Shown: positions 27,727-36,720, counted from the first letter of the stretch. The stretch: DNA of 64,000 nucleotides from CAXBID01 sp963815305 (GCA_963815305.1 CAWFFW010000001.1:806001-870000); one strand, 5' to 3'. Numbers and translations: made by a program. The notes: generated by a model from the sequence alone, not told the origin.

Positions 27727-28735
27727 TTACGATTCAATATGTAACGTTTCTTCTAACGTCTTTTTAAATTCGTTTTCGCTCTCGTAGTTATAAAATGGCA
27801 CACCTGTAATAAGGTATTTATCAGAATTTAGGGTGATGGTGGTTTTATCCTCTCTAATTTCCTGTAAGTATTCTTCTTTCCATTTGTCGTGAGCTTTGAG
27901 GTGTTTGCCTTTTGGCTCTATAAAAATTTGATACGTCAGTTCTTCACCTGCCTTTTGTTTACAGAACAGTAAAAAATCTGGCTCAAACGCTCGACCTTGT
28001 TTGTCAATGATTTTTATTTCTCTTTCATTACGTATTAGGTAGATGTCCTTAAACTGTTTTTCCAAATGCTCAAAACGTCTAGCAAACATCTTTACAAATT
28101 CTTTCTCCTCAATTGTGCCGTAATTTGCATTATACACATACCAACTAGGCTCACTTACTACATCAAATTGACCATCGGCACGTTCACTTCCTTTGGTTAC
28201 GTTAATTGGTTTGTCTTTGAATACTTCGTGAACATAATCGTTTATGTACTCTGAACCTTCATAATCTGTAAGATTAGATTTTATTTCAATCTCAATGGTT
28301 TGAAGTAATTTCTGGATAGCCGAAAGGTAATCGTCATTTGTAATGTTGTTTAGTCTGTTTTGTGTTCCAGAAATTGCAATCTCTAAATTTCCTAAATATT
28401 CCTTGCTTTCTGTAAAATTTGATAAAGATTCTACATTTGGAAAAAATCGTTCTAAACTGTTAAAGTAGTAAAATGGATTCTGCGTTAAGGCGTATTTTAT
28501 GATATGCTTCGGTATCTCCGAAACTTTTATATCCCTACTCTTTAAAACTTCATCATTTGATTTAGGATTTTCCATTTCAAAAAAGGCACTACTCTTTTTG
28601 CCCATACCAGATGATAGCGTAAACGGTATATTGCGTTTTGAAACTCCCAAGTCTGCAAACGACTTTATATTATTATAACTTTTTTCTATTCGTTTGTTAT
28701 AGATTACTTTACCAGTTTTATAAAATTCTGTTTCC
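27727..28735 (-). pseudogene. res: C-terminal part of type III restriction enzyme Res (out of frame)
   Basis: This continues the Res protein after a one-base frameshift near 28738. Read on the minus strand, the frame KETEFYKTGKVIYNKRIEKS leads without a stop into 307 further residues. The endonuclease domain is near the C-terminus, with FEPDFLLF and IEPKGKHLKAHDK, a PD-(D/E)xK site. The only start in the open part is a TTG inside conserved sequence, so it is not an independent gene. Whether the shift exists in the cell decides whether the restriction activity is lost. The modification subunit is intact. Confidence 0.7.
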
Positions 28736-30271
28736 TTAAACTTCTGGCTTTAATGTTAGTTGAAGTTGTACTGAATTTTCATCGTTATCCATTGCACCAG
28801 ATTCCTGTAATGCTTTTTTAATCTCTGAAATATATCGGCTTTCGTCTTTGGTATGGTAATACAGTTCTTCCAGAACCTTTAAATCATTTGTAAGGTCATC
28901 ATCAAATTTACGTTTGTACTTTTCCTGTCCTTCTTCAAGTTTAAACGGATAGTATCTAGCACCTCTACCAATAAGTTGAGCTTCTGAAAGTGTTGTCTTA
29001 CCAACTCTGGTATTTGTTCCACCAGTGTTTTGACCTTCATACAATCTTACGATGTCAAATAAGTTTAAAACATCCCAACCTTCGTTTAATTTCTGTACAG
29101 CAAAAACTGCACGAATAGGATTGTTTATATCCTCTAACGTATTAAGCTGTATTTGGTTTTGTTCTGCTTCTTCATCATTATTGGCACTTATACAATTATC
29201 AAATTTGAAGTTATTTTTAATACGCTTTGATATTTCACCGTCAGAAATATTTTCAGCGTTAAAAAATTTAAAAGCGTTTTGTACTACATCTACCGTTGAG
29301 GTATCTCTTATTTTTTCAACCATTTTGGGTGAAAAGTCTTCTATAAGCTTGTGAAACTTTGCTTTATTTTCTTTTGATTCTGCTATGGTACGCTTTGCCT
29401 TAAATAGGATAACTGGCTTTAGGTTTACACCTCTGGACGTTGCAAGCTCTTGTCTATATAAATTGAGTATTAAAGCTTGAACAATACGTTCCTGCTCTTC
29501 GTACATCGACCTAATAAGGTTAATCTCTTTAGAATATTTATCCAACCTAAATTGTGCAAGGTCATATTTGTAAATTACCTTGTCTTGATACTTTTCTGCA
29601 ATGACTTGACTGTCATAATCTAGCGTAGCTGTAAACTCTAAAAGTATATTATCATAATTTAATTTGTGGATTTTCTCCACCAAATCACCCCAAACATCAG
29701 CGTTATTGTGGTGTGCTTCATCACCTAGCAATACAAGTTTGCGGTCTTCAAAGTCTTCAAAACTTAAACCGTTTTCTCTTACATTAAGCAATAAGCCTGA
29801 TGTAAGCATCTGTATAGAAACAAATTTGATATTAATGTTCTCTTCATCTGCTTCATCAAAGTTATCAATTTCTTTAACTAAAACTTCTTTACCATCAACT
29901 ACAATTTTATCCTTAAATAAATACTTAGATGCAAATGGATTGAGAAAGTTTTCCTTTGTTTTCTGTATTATGTTATTACTGTTTACAAAAAATAAAAAAT
30001 TGCGATACCCTTTTTCATACAAGTATAGCATTAAACCTGCCATTACTAAAGTTTTACCACTACCAGTAGCCATATTGTACATTAGATGGTATGGTTTATC
30101 TGGTTTCTCGTCAAATTCTTCTTGGTCTAAATAGATGTAACGCTTAAACGCTTCTACTTGATAGGGTCTTACATCAAATTTTAAGTTATCTGAAATATAA
30201 TTAGGTAAGGTAACCTGCTCTAAGGCTTTACGAGCAAAAGGATTGTCAAATAATTTATATAGATACGCCAT
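28736..30271 (-). CDS. res: Type III restriction-modification Res subunit, helicase part (frameshifted before the nuclease domain)
   Basis: 511 residues with superfamily 2 helicase motifs: Walker A ATGSGKTLVMAG near residue 68, the DEAH-type box GDEAHHN near residue 187, SAT-like EFTATLDYD, and motif VI LIGRGARYYP near residue 437. Type III Res subunits translocate with ATP and cut DNA when two unmodified sites meet. The protein ends LTLKPEV at a TAA created by one extra T; removing it joins the frame to the nuclease domain (27727-28735), giving a Res of about 850 residues, a normal length. The start is 1 bp from the end of mod. Confidence 0.85.
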   Translation of the reverse strand: MAYLYKLFDNPFARKALEQVTLPNYISDNLKFDVRPYQVEAFKRYIYLDQEEFDEKPDKPYHLMYNMATGSGKTLVMAGLMLYLYEKGYRNFLFFVNSNNIIQKTKENFLNPFASKYLFKDKIVVDGKEVLVKEIDNFDEADEENINIKFVSIQMLTSGLLLNVRENGLSFEDFEDRKLVLLGDEAHHNNADVWGDLVEKIHKLNYDNILLEFTATLDYDSQVIAEKYQDKVIYKYDLAQFRLDKYSKEINLIRSMYEEQERIVQALILNLYRQELATSRGVNLKPVILFKAKRTIAESKENKAKFHKLIEDFSPKMVEKIRDTSTVDVVQNAFKFFNAENISDGEISKRIKNNFKFDNCISANNDEEAEQNQIQLNTLEDINNPIRAVFAVQKLNEGWDVLNLFDIVRLYEGQNTGGTNTRVGKTTLSEAQLIGRGARYYPFKLEEGQEKYKRKFDDDLTNDLKVLEELYYHTKDESRYISEIKKALQESGAMDNDENSVQLQLTLKPEV

Positions 30272-30272
30272 T

Positions 30273-32309
30273 TTACTTTTTGTTTAATTGGTAAAAGTCT
30301 TGCGTAACGTTTTTTTCTTTATCTGTGCAAGCAATTTCGGTATCTTTAAGCGATGATACATTTACATAAAGTTGATTTTTGTCTAGGATACTGACGAGGT
30401 GTTCTTTTTGTTCTTTTAACTCTAGTTTTTTTAAATCTTCAATATGTGCATCCTGTTTTTTAATATCTACATTGTAATTGAGAAAAGATTTTTCTTTCAT
30501 CTGTTCCCAAATATCTAGTAATTCTTTAGTGTTTTTTGAGTTCTCAATTTGGTCAATAAAAATTTGGTTATGCCTTTTGAGTTCAAAATATAAAAATGAG
30601 CCACCACCTTGCCAACCTACAAGCTTAGAAATACCACTTGAATCTCCTTGAATTACATTTTCAAGTCTTTTTACACAATCATTTTTCCCATAATCCAATT
30701 GTTCAAGACCTAAATATTGCCTATCCAGTTTGTGAGCCACTGCTGCTGTTGTGCCACTACCTAAATGATAATCAAGTACAATATCTTTCTCATTTGTAGT
30801 CATTTCTACTATTCTCCTTAGTAGTTTTTCAGGTTTTTTTCCTTTTTTAAGTGTAACACCGCCTTCAGAAGCAATACCTTCATAGGCTATATCAGTCCAT
30901 ATGTTAGTAAGTAAAGTAGTTGGAACTTCTTCACCATCAATCTCTTTTACTTTTTTTGAGTAAAATGCTATTTCTTGACCATTAAAAACATACCTAGAAT
31001 CGTTTTTATCTCTGGTTACTACAAAAACTTCATCAGGATTTTTTTTAGAATCTTTTTTTGCTATTAAGGTTTCTTTGCTTGCATCATGTCCAATTGCTGT
31101 AAGGCGAAATACAGAATTAGAGTTATTCAATGCGAAATCTGAAAGTTTTTGGTAATATAAACCTTCCCCAATTTTCTTTTTCAATTTACTGTACGGTTGA
31201 TTAGTTTTATCAGGGTCAATATCTTCTTCTCGACATAAAATTTTCCTTATATCATCAATCTCCCATTTTGTTGGTTCATCATTTATATTCTTTATAAAAC
31301 CTGTATAATTTTCATCATATCCAGAATCAACATATTGAACATTGTATTTAAAATCGTTCTTAGACTTTCCATACATTAAAATATATTCAGCAGTTTCAAA
31401 TAAACCTAAATTTACAGTTTTAAAGCCAGATGGGGATTTTGTTCTAACAGAAATTAAATTGATGAAATTTTCTTTTTCATAAACTTCATCTAACAAACTT
31501 TTTAAATATGACTGGTTATGGTCATTAATTTGTACTAGTATAACTCCTGATTTATGAAGTAACTTTTTTGCGATTTCTAAACGGTTTTTCATAAATGTCA
31601 ACCATGTGGAATCTGCAAAGTTATCATTGTATTTAAAGCTATCACTTCCAGTATTGTAAGGTGGGTCTATATAAATAAGTTTTATCTTGTCCGAAAACTC
31701 TTTTTTAAGCGAATGCAACGCAAGTAAATTGTTACCTTTTATTACTAAATTATCAGTTATAGTATCTTCTGGCAATCCACGCTTTTTATTTATATCGGCA
31801 TTTCTGTTAAAACCTTTGAAGTCGTGTTCACCATTCTTGTCAAAAGTTTTAGCATTGGTAAATACTTTAGGTTCTAAAAGTTGTGTTATTTCGTCTTGTG
31901 CCAGTATTTCATTAAAAAATATTTCTTCTCTTTTGTCTTCCTCACGGCTTTGTCCACCTTCCAAAACACAATCCTTAAAGGGCCATACTAAAGATACTTC
32001 ATTGCGTTGTTTTAAAAACTTACCGTCTATGGTTAAGCCTACTTTGTTACGGTATTGGGTGTAACTATCGTTGAGGTAATTTTTCTGTTCCAGAAACTGT
32101 ATAAACTTGTTTTGATTAAAAACTAGCGCATCCTTAACACTTAAGAAAAACATTTCTTTTAGCTCGGAATCTTCTAATAGTAAGGCGATAAGTTTCTCGT
32201 CGAAATTTTGGGCTTTGCTTATCACTACCCATTTTTTTAATTCGCCTTCATCTGTAATGAAATTGTTCTCTTGCTTTAGTTGGTCTTCAAGTTTTTGGTA
32301 TAGTTTCAT
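30273..32309 (-). CDS. mod: Type III restriction-modification Mod subunit (adenine DNA methyltransferase)
   Basis: 678 residues. Motif IV IYIDPPYNTGSD near residue 215 precedes the AdoMet-binding motif LDYHLGSGTTAA near residue 516, the order typical of beta-class N6-adenine methyltransferases of type III systems. The region between, about residues 250-500, is the expected target recognition domain and will be the least conserved. The gene lies immediately upstream of res on the same strand. The N-terminal 190 residues are longer than in many Mod proteins. Recognition sequence cannot be predicted. No long simple-sequence tract suggestive of phase variation was seen. Confidence 0.9.
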   Translation of the reverse strand: MKLYQKLEDQLKQENNFITDEGELKKWVVISKAQNFDEKLIALLLEDSELKEMFFLSVKDALVFNQNKFIQFLEQKNYLNDSYTQYRNKVGLTIDGKFLKQRNEVSLVWPFKDCVLEGGQSREEDKREEIFFNEILAQDEITQLLEPKVFTNAKTFDKNGEHDFKGFNRNADINKKRGLPEDTITDNLVIKGNNLLALHSLKKEFSDKIKLIYIDPPYNTGSDSFKYNDNFADSTWLTFMKNRLEIAKKLLHKSGVILVQINDHNQSYLKSLLDEVYEKENFINLISVRTKSPSGFKTVNLGLFETAEYILMYGKSKNDFKYNVQYVDSGYDENYTGFIKNINDEPTKWEIDDIRKILCREEDIDPDKTNQPYSKLKKKIGEGLYYQKLSDFALNNSNSVFRLTAIGHDASKETLIAKKDSKKNPDEVFVVTRDKNDSRYVFNGQEIAFYSKKVKEIDGEEVPTTLLTNIWTDIAYEGIASEGGVTLKKGKKPEKLLRRIVEMTTNEKDIVLDYHLGSGTTAAVAHKLDRQYLGLEQLDYGKNDCVKRLENVIQGDSSGISKLVGWQGGGSFLYFELKRHNQIFIDQIENSKNTKELLDIWEQMKEKSFLNYNVDIKKQDAHIEDLKKLELKEQKEHLVSILDKNQLYVNVSSLKDTEIACTDKEKNVTQDFYQLNKK

Positions 32310-32475
32310 TTAGAATTGGTTCGTTTAGTATAATTAAGCAATTTAAAAATTGTTGATTGATTTTGTGTAAAAATACACATTGTATTTTAAGTTTTATAAG
32401 TGTTCATAAGTAAACTTTTTTATTCAAAATGTTTCTATAAGTTACACCTGCATATTTATAGTAAACAATTTTACC

Positions 32476-32679
32476 ATGAGAACATATAAAACATATTATA
32501 CTAGTGTTGAGGTGATGGAACTTTATGAAATTTCAGAAAGAACCTTACGTTATAGATTAGCTCTACTAAAAAATAAATACAAAGGTCAGCCATCTTTACT
32601 ATCTAAACAGAACAACGTATGGCGAATCCATAACAGTATTATAGAACACTTTGCACCGAAACGAAATAAACCAGATTGA
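32476..32679 (+). CDS. Small helix-turn-helix DNA-binding protein
   Basis: 67 residues. VEVMELYEISERTLRYRLALLK resembles the winged HTH of MerR/excisionase-type (HTH_17) proteins, and the wing is suggested by NNVWRIHNSIIEHF. It is divergent from mod, whose start is 166 bp away, so it could regulate that operon, or it could be an accessory recombination factor. The following 200 bp contain no convincing gene, only a short open stretch RFYPYGYRTPANTFKVAK (about 32780-32850) that looks like a coding relic. Confidence 0.55.
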   Translation: MRTYKTYYTSVEVMELYEISERTLRYRLALLKNKYKGQPSLLSKQNNVWRIHNSIIEHFAPKRNKPD

Positions 32680-32876
32680 AAAAGAACCTCAACACGCATC
32701 ACCGCTCTTACATTAGCATATTTAAAAAGCCTTATTGCACGCCCTTAGAGTGCTAAAAAATATTTGTATAGATTTTATCCGTACGGTTACAGAACACCTG
32801 CAAATACATTTAAAGTAGCCAAAATGGTAGTAAAACCAACGTTTTTATAATTGACAGTTAGAGTGGCATTCAAATT

Positions 32877-33336
32877 TTAAAATAATTTTCCAAAATGTTT
32901 TTCTATATACGGTTTGGATTTTACATATTCTACTATTACACCATCAGCCGTAAATGTGAATTTAGCCCACCTTAAAAAATCTTCCAAATCTTTGAAACTC
33001 TTTATATCAATATCAATTTCAATAAGTATTTCGATAGGAATATATTGGTGTAGATTGTTTACTAAAAGTAATCTTCGTTTTTTAGGTCTTCCGCCTTCTG
33101 GTGAAATTGGATAAAAATATTCCTTGTAAAGAATTGGATTAAGGGCTGTTATAGCAGTTTGAATCCTTTTTTCACTGCATCCAAACTCATAACTTAAACT
33201 TTTATTAGTCATATAAAAATAACGTCCTTGCAATTGGTAACTTATTATCTTCTGACAAAATGAGCTTTTGAAGTTCGTTGAGGTTTTTATCTGCTTTTAC
33301 TTTTTTATAAACTTTTGTAAATTGATGTTCTGGCAT
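32877..33336 (-). pseudogene. HTH (replication-initiator-like) protein gene with a frameshift
   Basis: A frame from ATG 33336 (MPEHQFTKVYKKVKADKN, ELQKLIL) stops at 33205, but removing one base near 33255 joins it to the downstream frame KIISYQLQGRYFYMTNKSL, then YEFGCSEKRIQTAITAL. The joined protein of about 150 residues has the winged HTH pattern (LxLxxIISYQxxxxxFYMTNKSLSxxxGxSxxxIQ) seen in replication initiator or DNA-binding proteins of Bacteroidetes elements. The C-terminal frame alone starts only at a TTG. Either a true mutation or an assembly indel. Confidence 0.5.
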
Positions 33337-33526
33337 TGTTTTTATTTATTTATTGTTATGGCTAAAACAGTATGTTTCAAATTTGTTTATTACAAGTTGA
33401 AGTATTTTAAAATAGCCCTGTATTATATTATATATTATTAGAATAAACTTATTATTAAACTAAAAAAAGAGTATTAATAGGTTTCCTCTTCGAGGTGTTT
33501 CAATTTTAATTTTAAAAATTCTCATA

Positions 33527-33826
33527 TCAACCGTAGGATTGAAGGTTTTTAGATAAAATCTTATCTATTTCCCTAACGGGGTATAAATAAACATCTCCAA
33601 TTGTAGTAAATGGAATGTCACCATTATTTCTATATTTAATAATAGTATTTTGAGATATACCAAACAGTAATTTCAAATCTTTGTTACGGTAGTACTTTTT
33701 AACTTGTTTAGAGCTTGTTTTATCAAGTTTTGTTTCAAGTTGAGCTAACTTGTCATGTAATGGAAGTAAAAGCTTTTTAAGCTCTCCAAATGGAATGATT
33801 GAAATCTGTGATTCTTGTGTCATCAT
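33527..33826 (-). CDS. Excisionase-like helix-turn-helix protein
   Basis: 99 residues. The C-terminal half, YYRNKDLKLLFGISQNTIIKYRNNGDIPFTTIG, DVYLYPVREI, is the MerR-like HTH with the I-P-F/Y wing found in excisionases and in the accessory proteins encoded beside Bacteroidetes integrases (HTH_17). The N-terminal half is helical and may dimerise. It is on the same strand as the integrase, 1.2 kb downstream of it. A role in excision of the element is likely. Confidence 0.7.
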   Translation of the reverse strand: MMTQESQISIIPFGELKKLLLPLHDKLAQLETKLDKTSSKQVKKYYRNKDLKLLFGISQNTIIKYRNNGDIPFTTIGDVYLYPVREIDKILSKNLQSYG

Positions 33827-33911
33827 AATTATATTTTTTTAAATTATTATGATGCAAATATTAGGGTTTATCTCAACAATAGCGAGGGATTCCTTTAGAT
33901 TCCCTTAGATG

Positions 33912-34944
33912 TTAACGTTTAGGTTTAATTGATTCTTCTATTTTTTCTTTCCTTTTAGAAAATTTTGAAATGAAAAGGTCTAAAAGCTGTATTTCCTGAC
34001 TTTTATATTCACCTTTAAAATCATTTGTAACGTCAGCGAATTGTCGGGTGCTATTTTTAACTTTCATAACTTCACCTGTTTTACTTAGATAGTAAATGTT
34101 TGCACTATCTATGTATAGTCGAAGGTTCGTGTCTTTATTATTTTGATTTTTACTATCAACATGGATAATACCTTCCTCAAATAAAGCTTTATATAGCATA
34201 ATAACACCAAGTTTATTTATTTTATACTCTAGTTTTAAATTTGTTGGGTCATTATCAGATATTTCATCAAATGAATATTTGTCTATTTCAAAGTTTTCAG
34301 CTTTTTTAATGAATCCTACAAGACTATCAAGATATTCAGCTATGCGTTTAAGCATTTGCCTTGAAGATTCTAGGCAGAACGAAAGAAATACATATGAATA
34401 TAATTTATCAATTTCATCGTCTTGAGCTTTTGTGTCATTGTCATTATAACCTAGCTTATGCAAAACCTCATCTTCTAAGTGGTCTTTATGTGTTTCAGGG
34501 GAATACCTACCATCATAGAAATCAAAATCTTCAATCCCGTTTAAGGTTGCAAATCGCTCTAAAATCTTCTGGAAAATCTGAATCAAATGAATAGGAGAAA
34601 AAACTGCACCTTTGTTTTGGAGCAAATAAATTTTTATATTCATAATGCGAAAAAAGAGATTTAAGTAAATCTGTGTTTTTAAAATCCGTTTTACTCAATT
34701 CATTATACTTTTCTAAAACATCTTGATGAAAAATCTTAATAATATTAACCTTAATAGGATTTCCTAAATCACTTACCAAATTAATTTTATCCTTAATTTT
34801 TAGTTCCCAGTCTGTAAAAAAAGAATGTGAAATTTCATTGACCCAATTCCCGAAATAAGTAATATTATTGTGTTTATAGTTACATGTAATTTGTGGATTA
34901 ACTATTTTTTCAATTTCAGAATTTAGGTCAATGATATTTTTCAT
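33912..34944 (-). pseudogene. Unrecognised element protein, interrupted by a frameshift
   Basis: Two overlapping frames (start 34944, 137 codons; and 33912-34643, 243 codons) make sense only as one protein of about 340 residues. Dropping one base near 34623 gives KNLF-LQNKGAVFSPIHLIQIF and continues to the end. The joined protein begins MKNIIDLNSEIEKIVN and is helical and soluble, with a C-terminal basic tail (FSKRKEKIEESIKPKR). Its position between integrase and excisionase genes is like that of RteC-type regulators of Bacteroidetes conjugative elements, but I do not see the RteC motif. Function unknown. Confidence 0.5.
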
Positions 34945-34988
34945 AGAAGCTTTTAATTTAAGGCTTCTAAAGTAAGAAAAATATAAAA

Positions 34989-36209
34989 TTATGCGTATTT
35001 TTTATTTAATTTATCCATATCCCTTTTTACACTTGAATCAAGAACTTTAGCATAGTGTTGGGTCATGGTTATTCTTGTATGCCCCATCATGCTTGAAACA
35101 TTTTCAATAGCTATTCCATTAGCAAGCGTTACAGTAGTAGCAAACGTATGTCTAGCAACATAATGCGTGAGTTTTTTGTCTATTTTGCACAAATCAGCAA
35201 TTTCTTTTAAATATTCGTTTATTTTTTGATTACTAATATTAGGTAGTAATTTATCACCTTCCAAATGTGAATATTTATCAATTATGCGTTTAACTGGTGG
35301 TAATACTGGAACATTACTTTTAATAGTTGTTTTTGCTCGATTAGTTTTTATCCAATAGGTGTTATCATTATCTCTAATTACATTGTTTTTTGTGAGGTTT
35401 TCAACGTCAACAGGTGCATAACTTGTATAGCATGAGAAAAGAAAAATATCTTTTACTCTGTTTAGTCTTTCGGTGCTAAATACTTTTTTTTCTATGCGTT
35501 GAAGTTCATCCTGCGTAAGAAAAACAGCTTCTTTAATTATTAGCTTTTCGTCGTAACATAAAAATGGATTTTTAGAAATCATATTTCTTTTTATACCGTA
35601 GTTACAAACTGTTTTAAAGCATTGAAAGTATTTTACAACAGAATTATGGTTTATACCAACTTTACTTTTAAAAGTAGATTCATACTTTAAAAAAGATTCT
35701 AATTCATAGATAAATGTATTGTTAATATCCACTAGATTAAAACTCGTTTTCCTGTGCTTTAAGCTAATGAAATTGTATAATAAATCTTTTGCCCTGTTAT
35801 ATTTTTGAAGTGATGCTTTAGAGCGTTCTCCTGCTTCAAATTTTCTTTTAAAATAGTTATTGTGATTCTCAAATAATTTGATAATATCAATTTCGGTAGA
35901 TTTTGATTTTTTACCGCTAAGTTGGTTTTTTATGTCGTTTAGGGTAACTTTTGTATTTGCTTTTACTAATTCCAGATAGATGCTTTCAATTTTAGATTCA
36001 ATAATATTTAAAGTTGTTTTACAATTTTTTTCACTTGTAACACGTAATGTGTTTTTTAGCTTATTTGTGGCATCCCAACGGTCTTTGGTGATAAATTTAC
36101 CAGTACTTAATGTTGAGGTTTTACCTTGTAATTCAATTTTTGCATAAATAGGGGATTCTCCGTTACTGTTTTGCTTGTCTGTTTTAATGTAGAAATAAGT
36201 TTTAATCAT
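34989..36209 (-). CDS. int: Tyrosine recombinase / integrase of the tRNA-Ser element
   Basis: 406 residues. An arm-binding domain (IYAKIELQGKTSTLSTG, then WDATNKL), a SAM-like core-binding domain (residues 100-205) and the catalytic domain are present. Catalytic residues: Lys in NRAKTTIKS, HxxR in HYVARHTFAT, His in MMGHTRITMTQ and Tyr in HYAKV. The expected first arginine (GLRxxD) is absent: the sequence is CYTSYAPVDVENL, as in IntDOT-type integrases that also lack it. The gene points away from the tRNA, with its 5' end 240 bp from it. Confidence 0.88.
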   Translation of the reverse strand: MIKTYFYIKTDKQNSNGESPIYAKIELQGKTSTLSTGKFITKDRWDATNKLKNTLRVTSEKNCKTTLNIIESKIESIYLELVKANTKVTLNDIKNQLSGKKSKSTEIDIIKLFENHNNYFKRKFEAGERSKASLQKYNRAKDLLYNFISLKHRKTSFNLVDINNTFIYELESFLKYESTFKSKVGINHNSVVKYFQCFKTVCNYGIKRNMISKNPFLCYDEKLIIKEAVFLTQDELQRIEKKVFSTERLNRVKDIFLFSCYTSYAPVDVENLTKNNVIRDNDNTYWIKTNRAKTTIKSNVPVLPPVKRIIDKYSHLEGDKLLPNISNQKINEYLKEIADLCKIDKKLTHYVARHTFATTVTLANGIAIENVSSMMGHTRITMTQHYAKVLDSSVKRDMDKLNKKYA

Positions 36210-36288
36210 TGGTTTACTAATTTAATGTTCAACAAAAATATTAGCAAACTGCAAGTATAGCTAGGGATTCCCTGTAATTCCCTTAGAA

Positions 36289-36338
36289 TTAGTTACCCTA
36301 TATGTTTTTCATTTTGCAGGGTAACCCATAGGGTAACT
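36289..36338. repeat. Right arm-type repeats of the element
   Basis: TAGGGTAACTAA occurs inverted at 36289-36300, with direct partial copies AGGGTAAC (36318-36325) and TAGGGTAACT (36329-36338). The same 12-mer is found twice at 22968-22992. The cluster sits between the integrase start and the attachment site, as expected for integrase arm sites. Confidence 0.6.
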
Positions 36339-36383
36339 GTACTTTGATATATAATGTGTATTTTGAATATATACCAAAAACAA

Positions 36384-36416
36384 AAAACCCTCTAAACGTA
36401 GTGTTTAAAGGGTTTT
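36384..36416 (-). terminator. Element-borne terminator downstream of tRNA-Ser
   Basis: A 14-base stem with one mismatch (AAAACCCTCTAAAC / GTTTAAAGGGTTTT) and a 5-base loop lies 34 bp downstream of the tRNA 3' end. It resembles the hairpin at 22843-22875 on the other side of the element and would terminate the tRNA transcript. Confidence 0.65.
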
Positions 36417-36447
36417 GACTTTTAAAGTGTCTTTTGACGACTTTATC

Positions 36448-36461
36448 AGCGGAGAAAGAGG
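36448..36461. repeat. attR: 14-bp repeat within the tRNA-Ser 3' end
   Basis: AGCGGAGAAAGAGG, identical to 22897-22910. It covers the 3' acceptor strand, the discriminator base and the start of the T-stem of the intact tRNA, so integration left the gene complete. Confidence 0.8.
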
Positions 36462-36534
36462 GATTCGAACCCCCGGAGGTGTGACCCTCAACAGTTTTCA
36501 AGACTGCCGCATTCGACCACTCTGCCATTTCTCC
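36450..36534 (-). tRNA. tRNA-Ser (anticodon UGA)
   Basis: 85 nt on the minus strand. The 5' GGAGAAA pairs with 3' TTTCTCC, followed by discriminator G; CCA is not encoded. The anticodon stem GCAGT/ACTGT encloses the loop CTTGAAA, anticodon TGA at plus positions 36498-36500. A long variable arm (GAGG..CCTC) and the T-loop TTCGAAT identify a class II tRNA-Ser. Its 3' end is the attachment site of the element to the left. Confidence 0.95.
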
Positions 36535-36693
36535 TTGAGTGCCTCATCAGGTATTCCCTGAATGCGGGTGCAAATATAACGTCCTTTTTCATTTTATTCA
36601 AATAAAAAACTAAGTTTTTAAGAAATATTTTATTTAAAAAAATATTAGCTTCAATTAATTCAATATTCTATATAAAAACTATTTTTCAAACCT

Positions 36694-36701
36694 TATTTTT
36701 G
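36694..36701 (+). promoter_or_regulatory. Promoter -7 element for the nitroreductase gene
   Basis: TATTTTTG matches TAnnTTTG and lies 19 bp upstream of the ATG at 36721. A clear upstream -33 element is not seen. Confidence 0.45.
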
Positions 36702-36720
36702 CTAAAAAGAATCTTGTTAA

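Larger units (their letters stand above)
22897..36461. mobile_element. 13.6-kb integrative element at tRNA-Ser(UGA)
   Basis: The element is bounded by identical 14-bp repeats of the tRNA 3' end and carries an integrase gene (34989-36209) directly beside the reconstituted tRNA, an excisionase-like gene (33527-33826) and arm-type repeats near both ends. Cargo: an unknown three-gene cassette, XRE-regulated small genes, a lipoprotein, a minimal recombinase and a type III restriction-modification locus. No conjugation or relaxase gene, phage structural gene or complete replication gene is visible, so it is best called a genomic island or mobilisable/satellite-type element. Several of its genes are frameshifted, suggesting decay or assembly indels. 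Confidence 0.75.

Noticed and set aside
28733..28744. Programmed +1 ribosomal frameshift in res (GTT TAA, similar to the prfB type)
   Set aside because: No upstream stimulatory sequence or known slippery codon pair, and similar one-base shifts occur in unrelated genes nearby; mutation or assembly error is simpler.
32780..32850. Short coding-like stretch RFYPYGYRTPANTFKVAK
   Set aside because: No start codon and only about 26 codons; mentioned as a relic but not called as a gene.
33005..33050. ATATCAATTTC-like tandem repeats
   Set aside because: They encode the ILIEIDIDI stretch of the HTH gene; a low-complexity coding effect, not a CRISPR or regulatory repeat.
33912..34944. RteC-type conjugative-element regulator
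   Set aside because: Position near integrase and excisionase suggested it, but the conserved C-terminal RteC pattern (RKxxRTxFLD) is absent.
36298..36528. 76-codon minus-strand frame MAEWSNAAVLKTVEGHTSGGSNP...
   Set aside because: It runs through the tRNA-Ser gene, and its first part is simply the tRNA sequence translated; a well-known type of false ORF.
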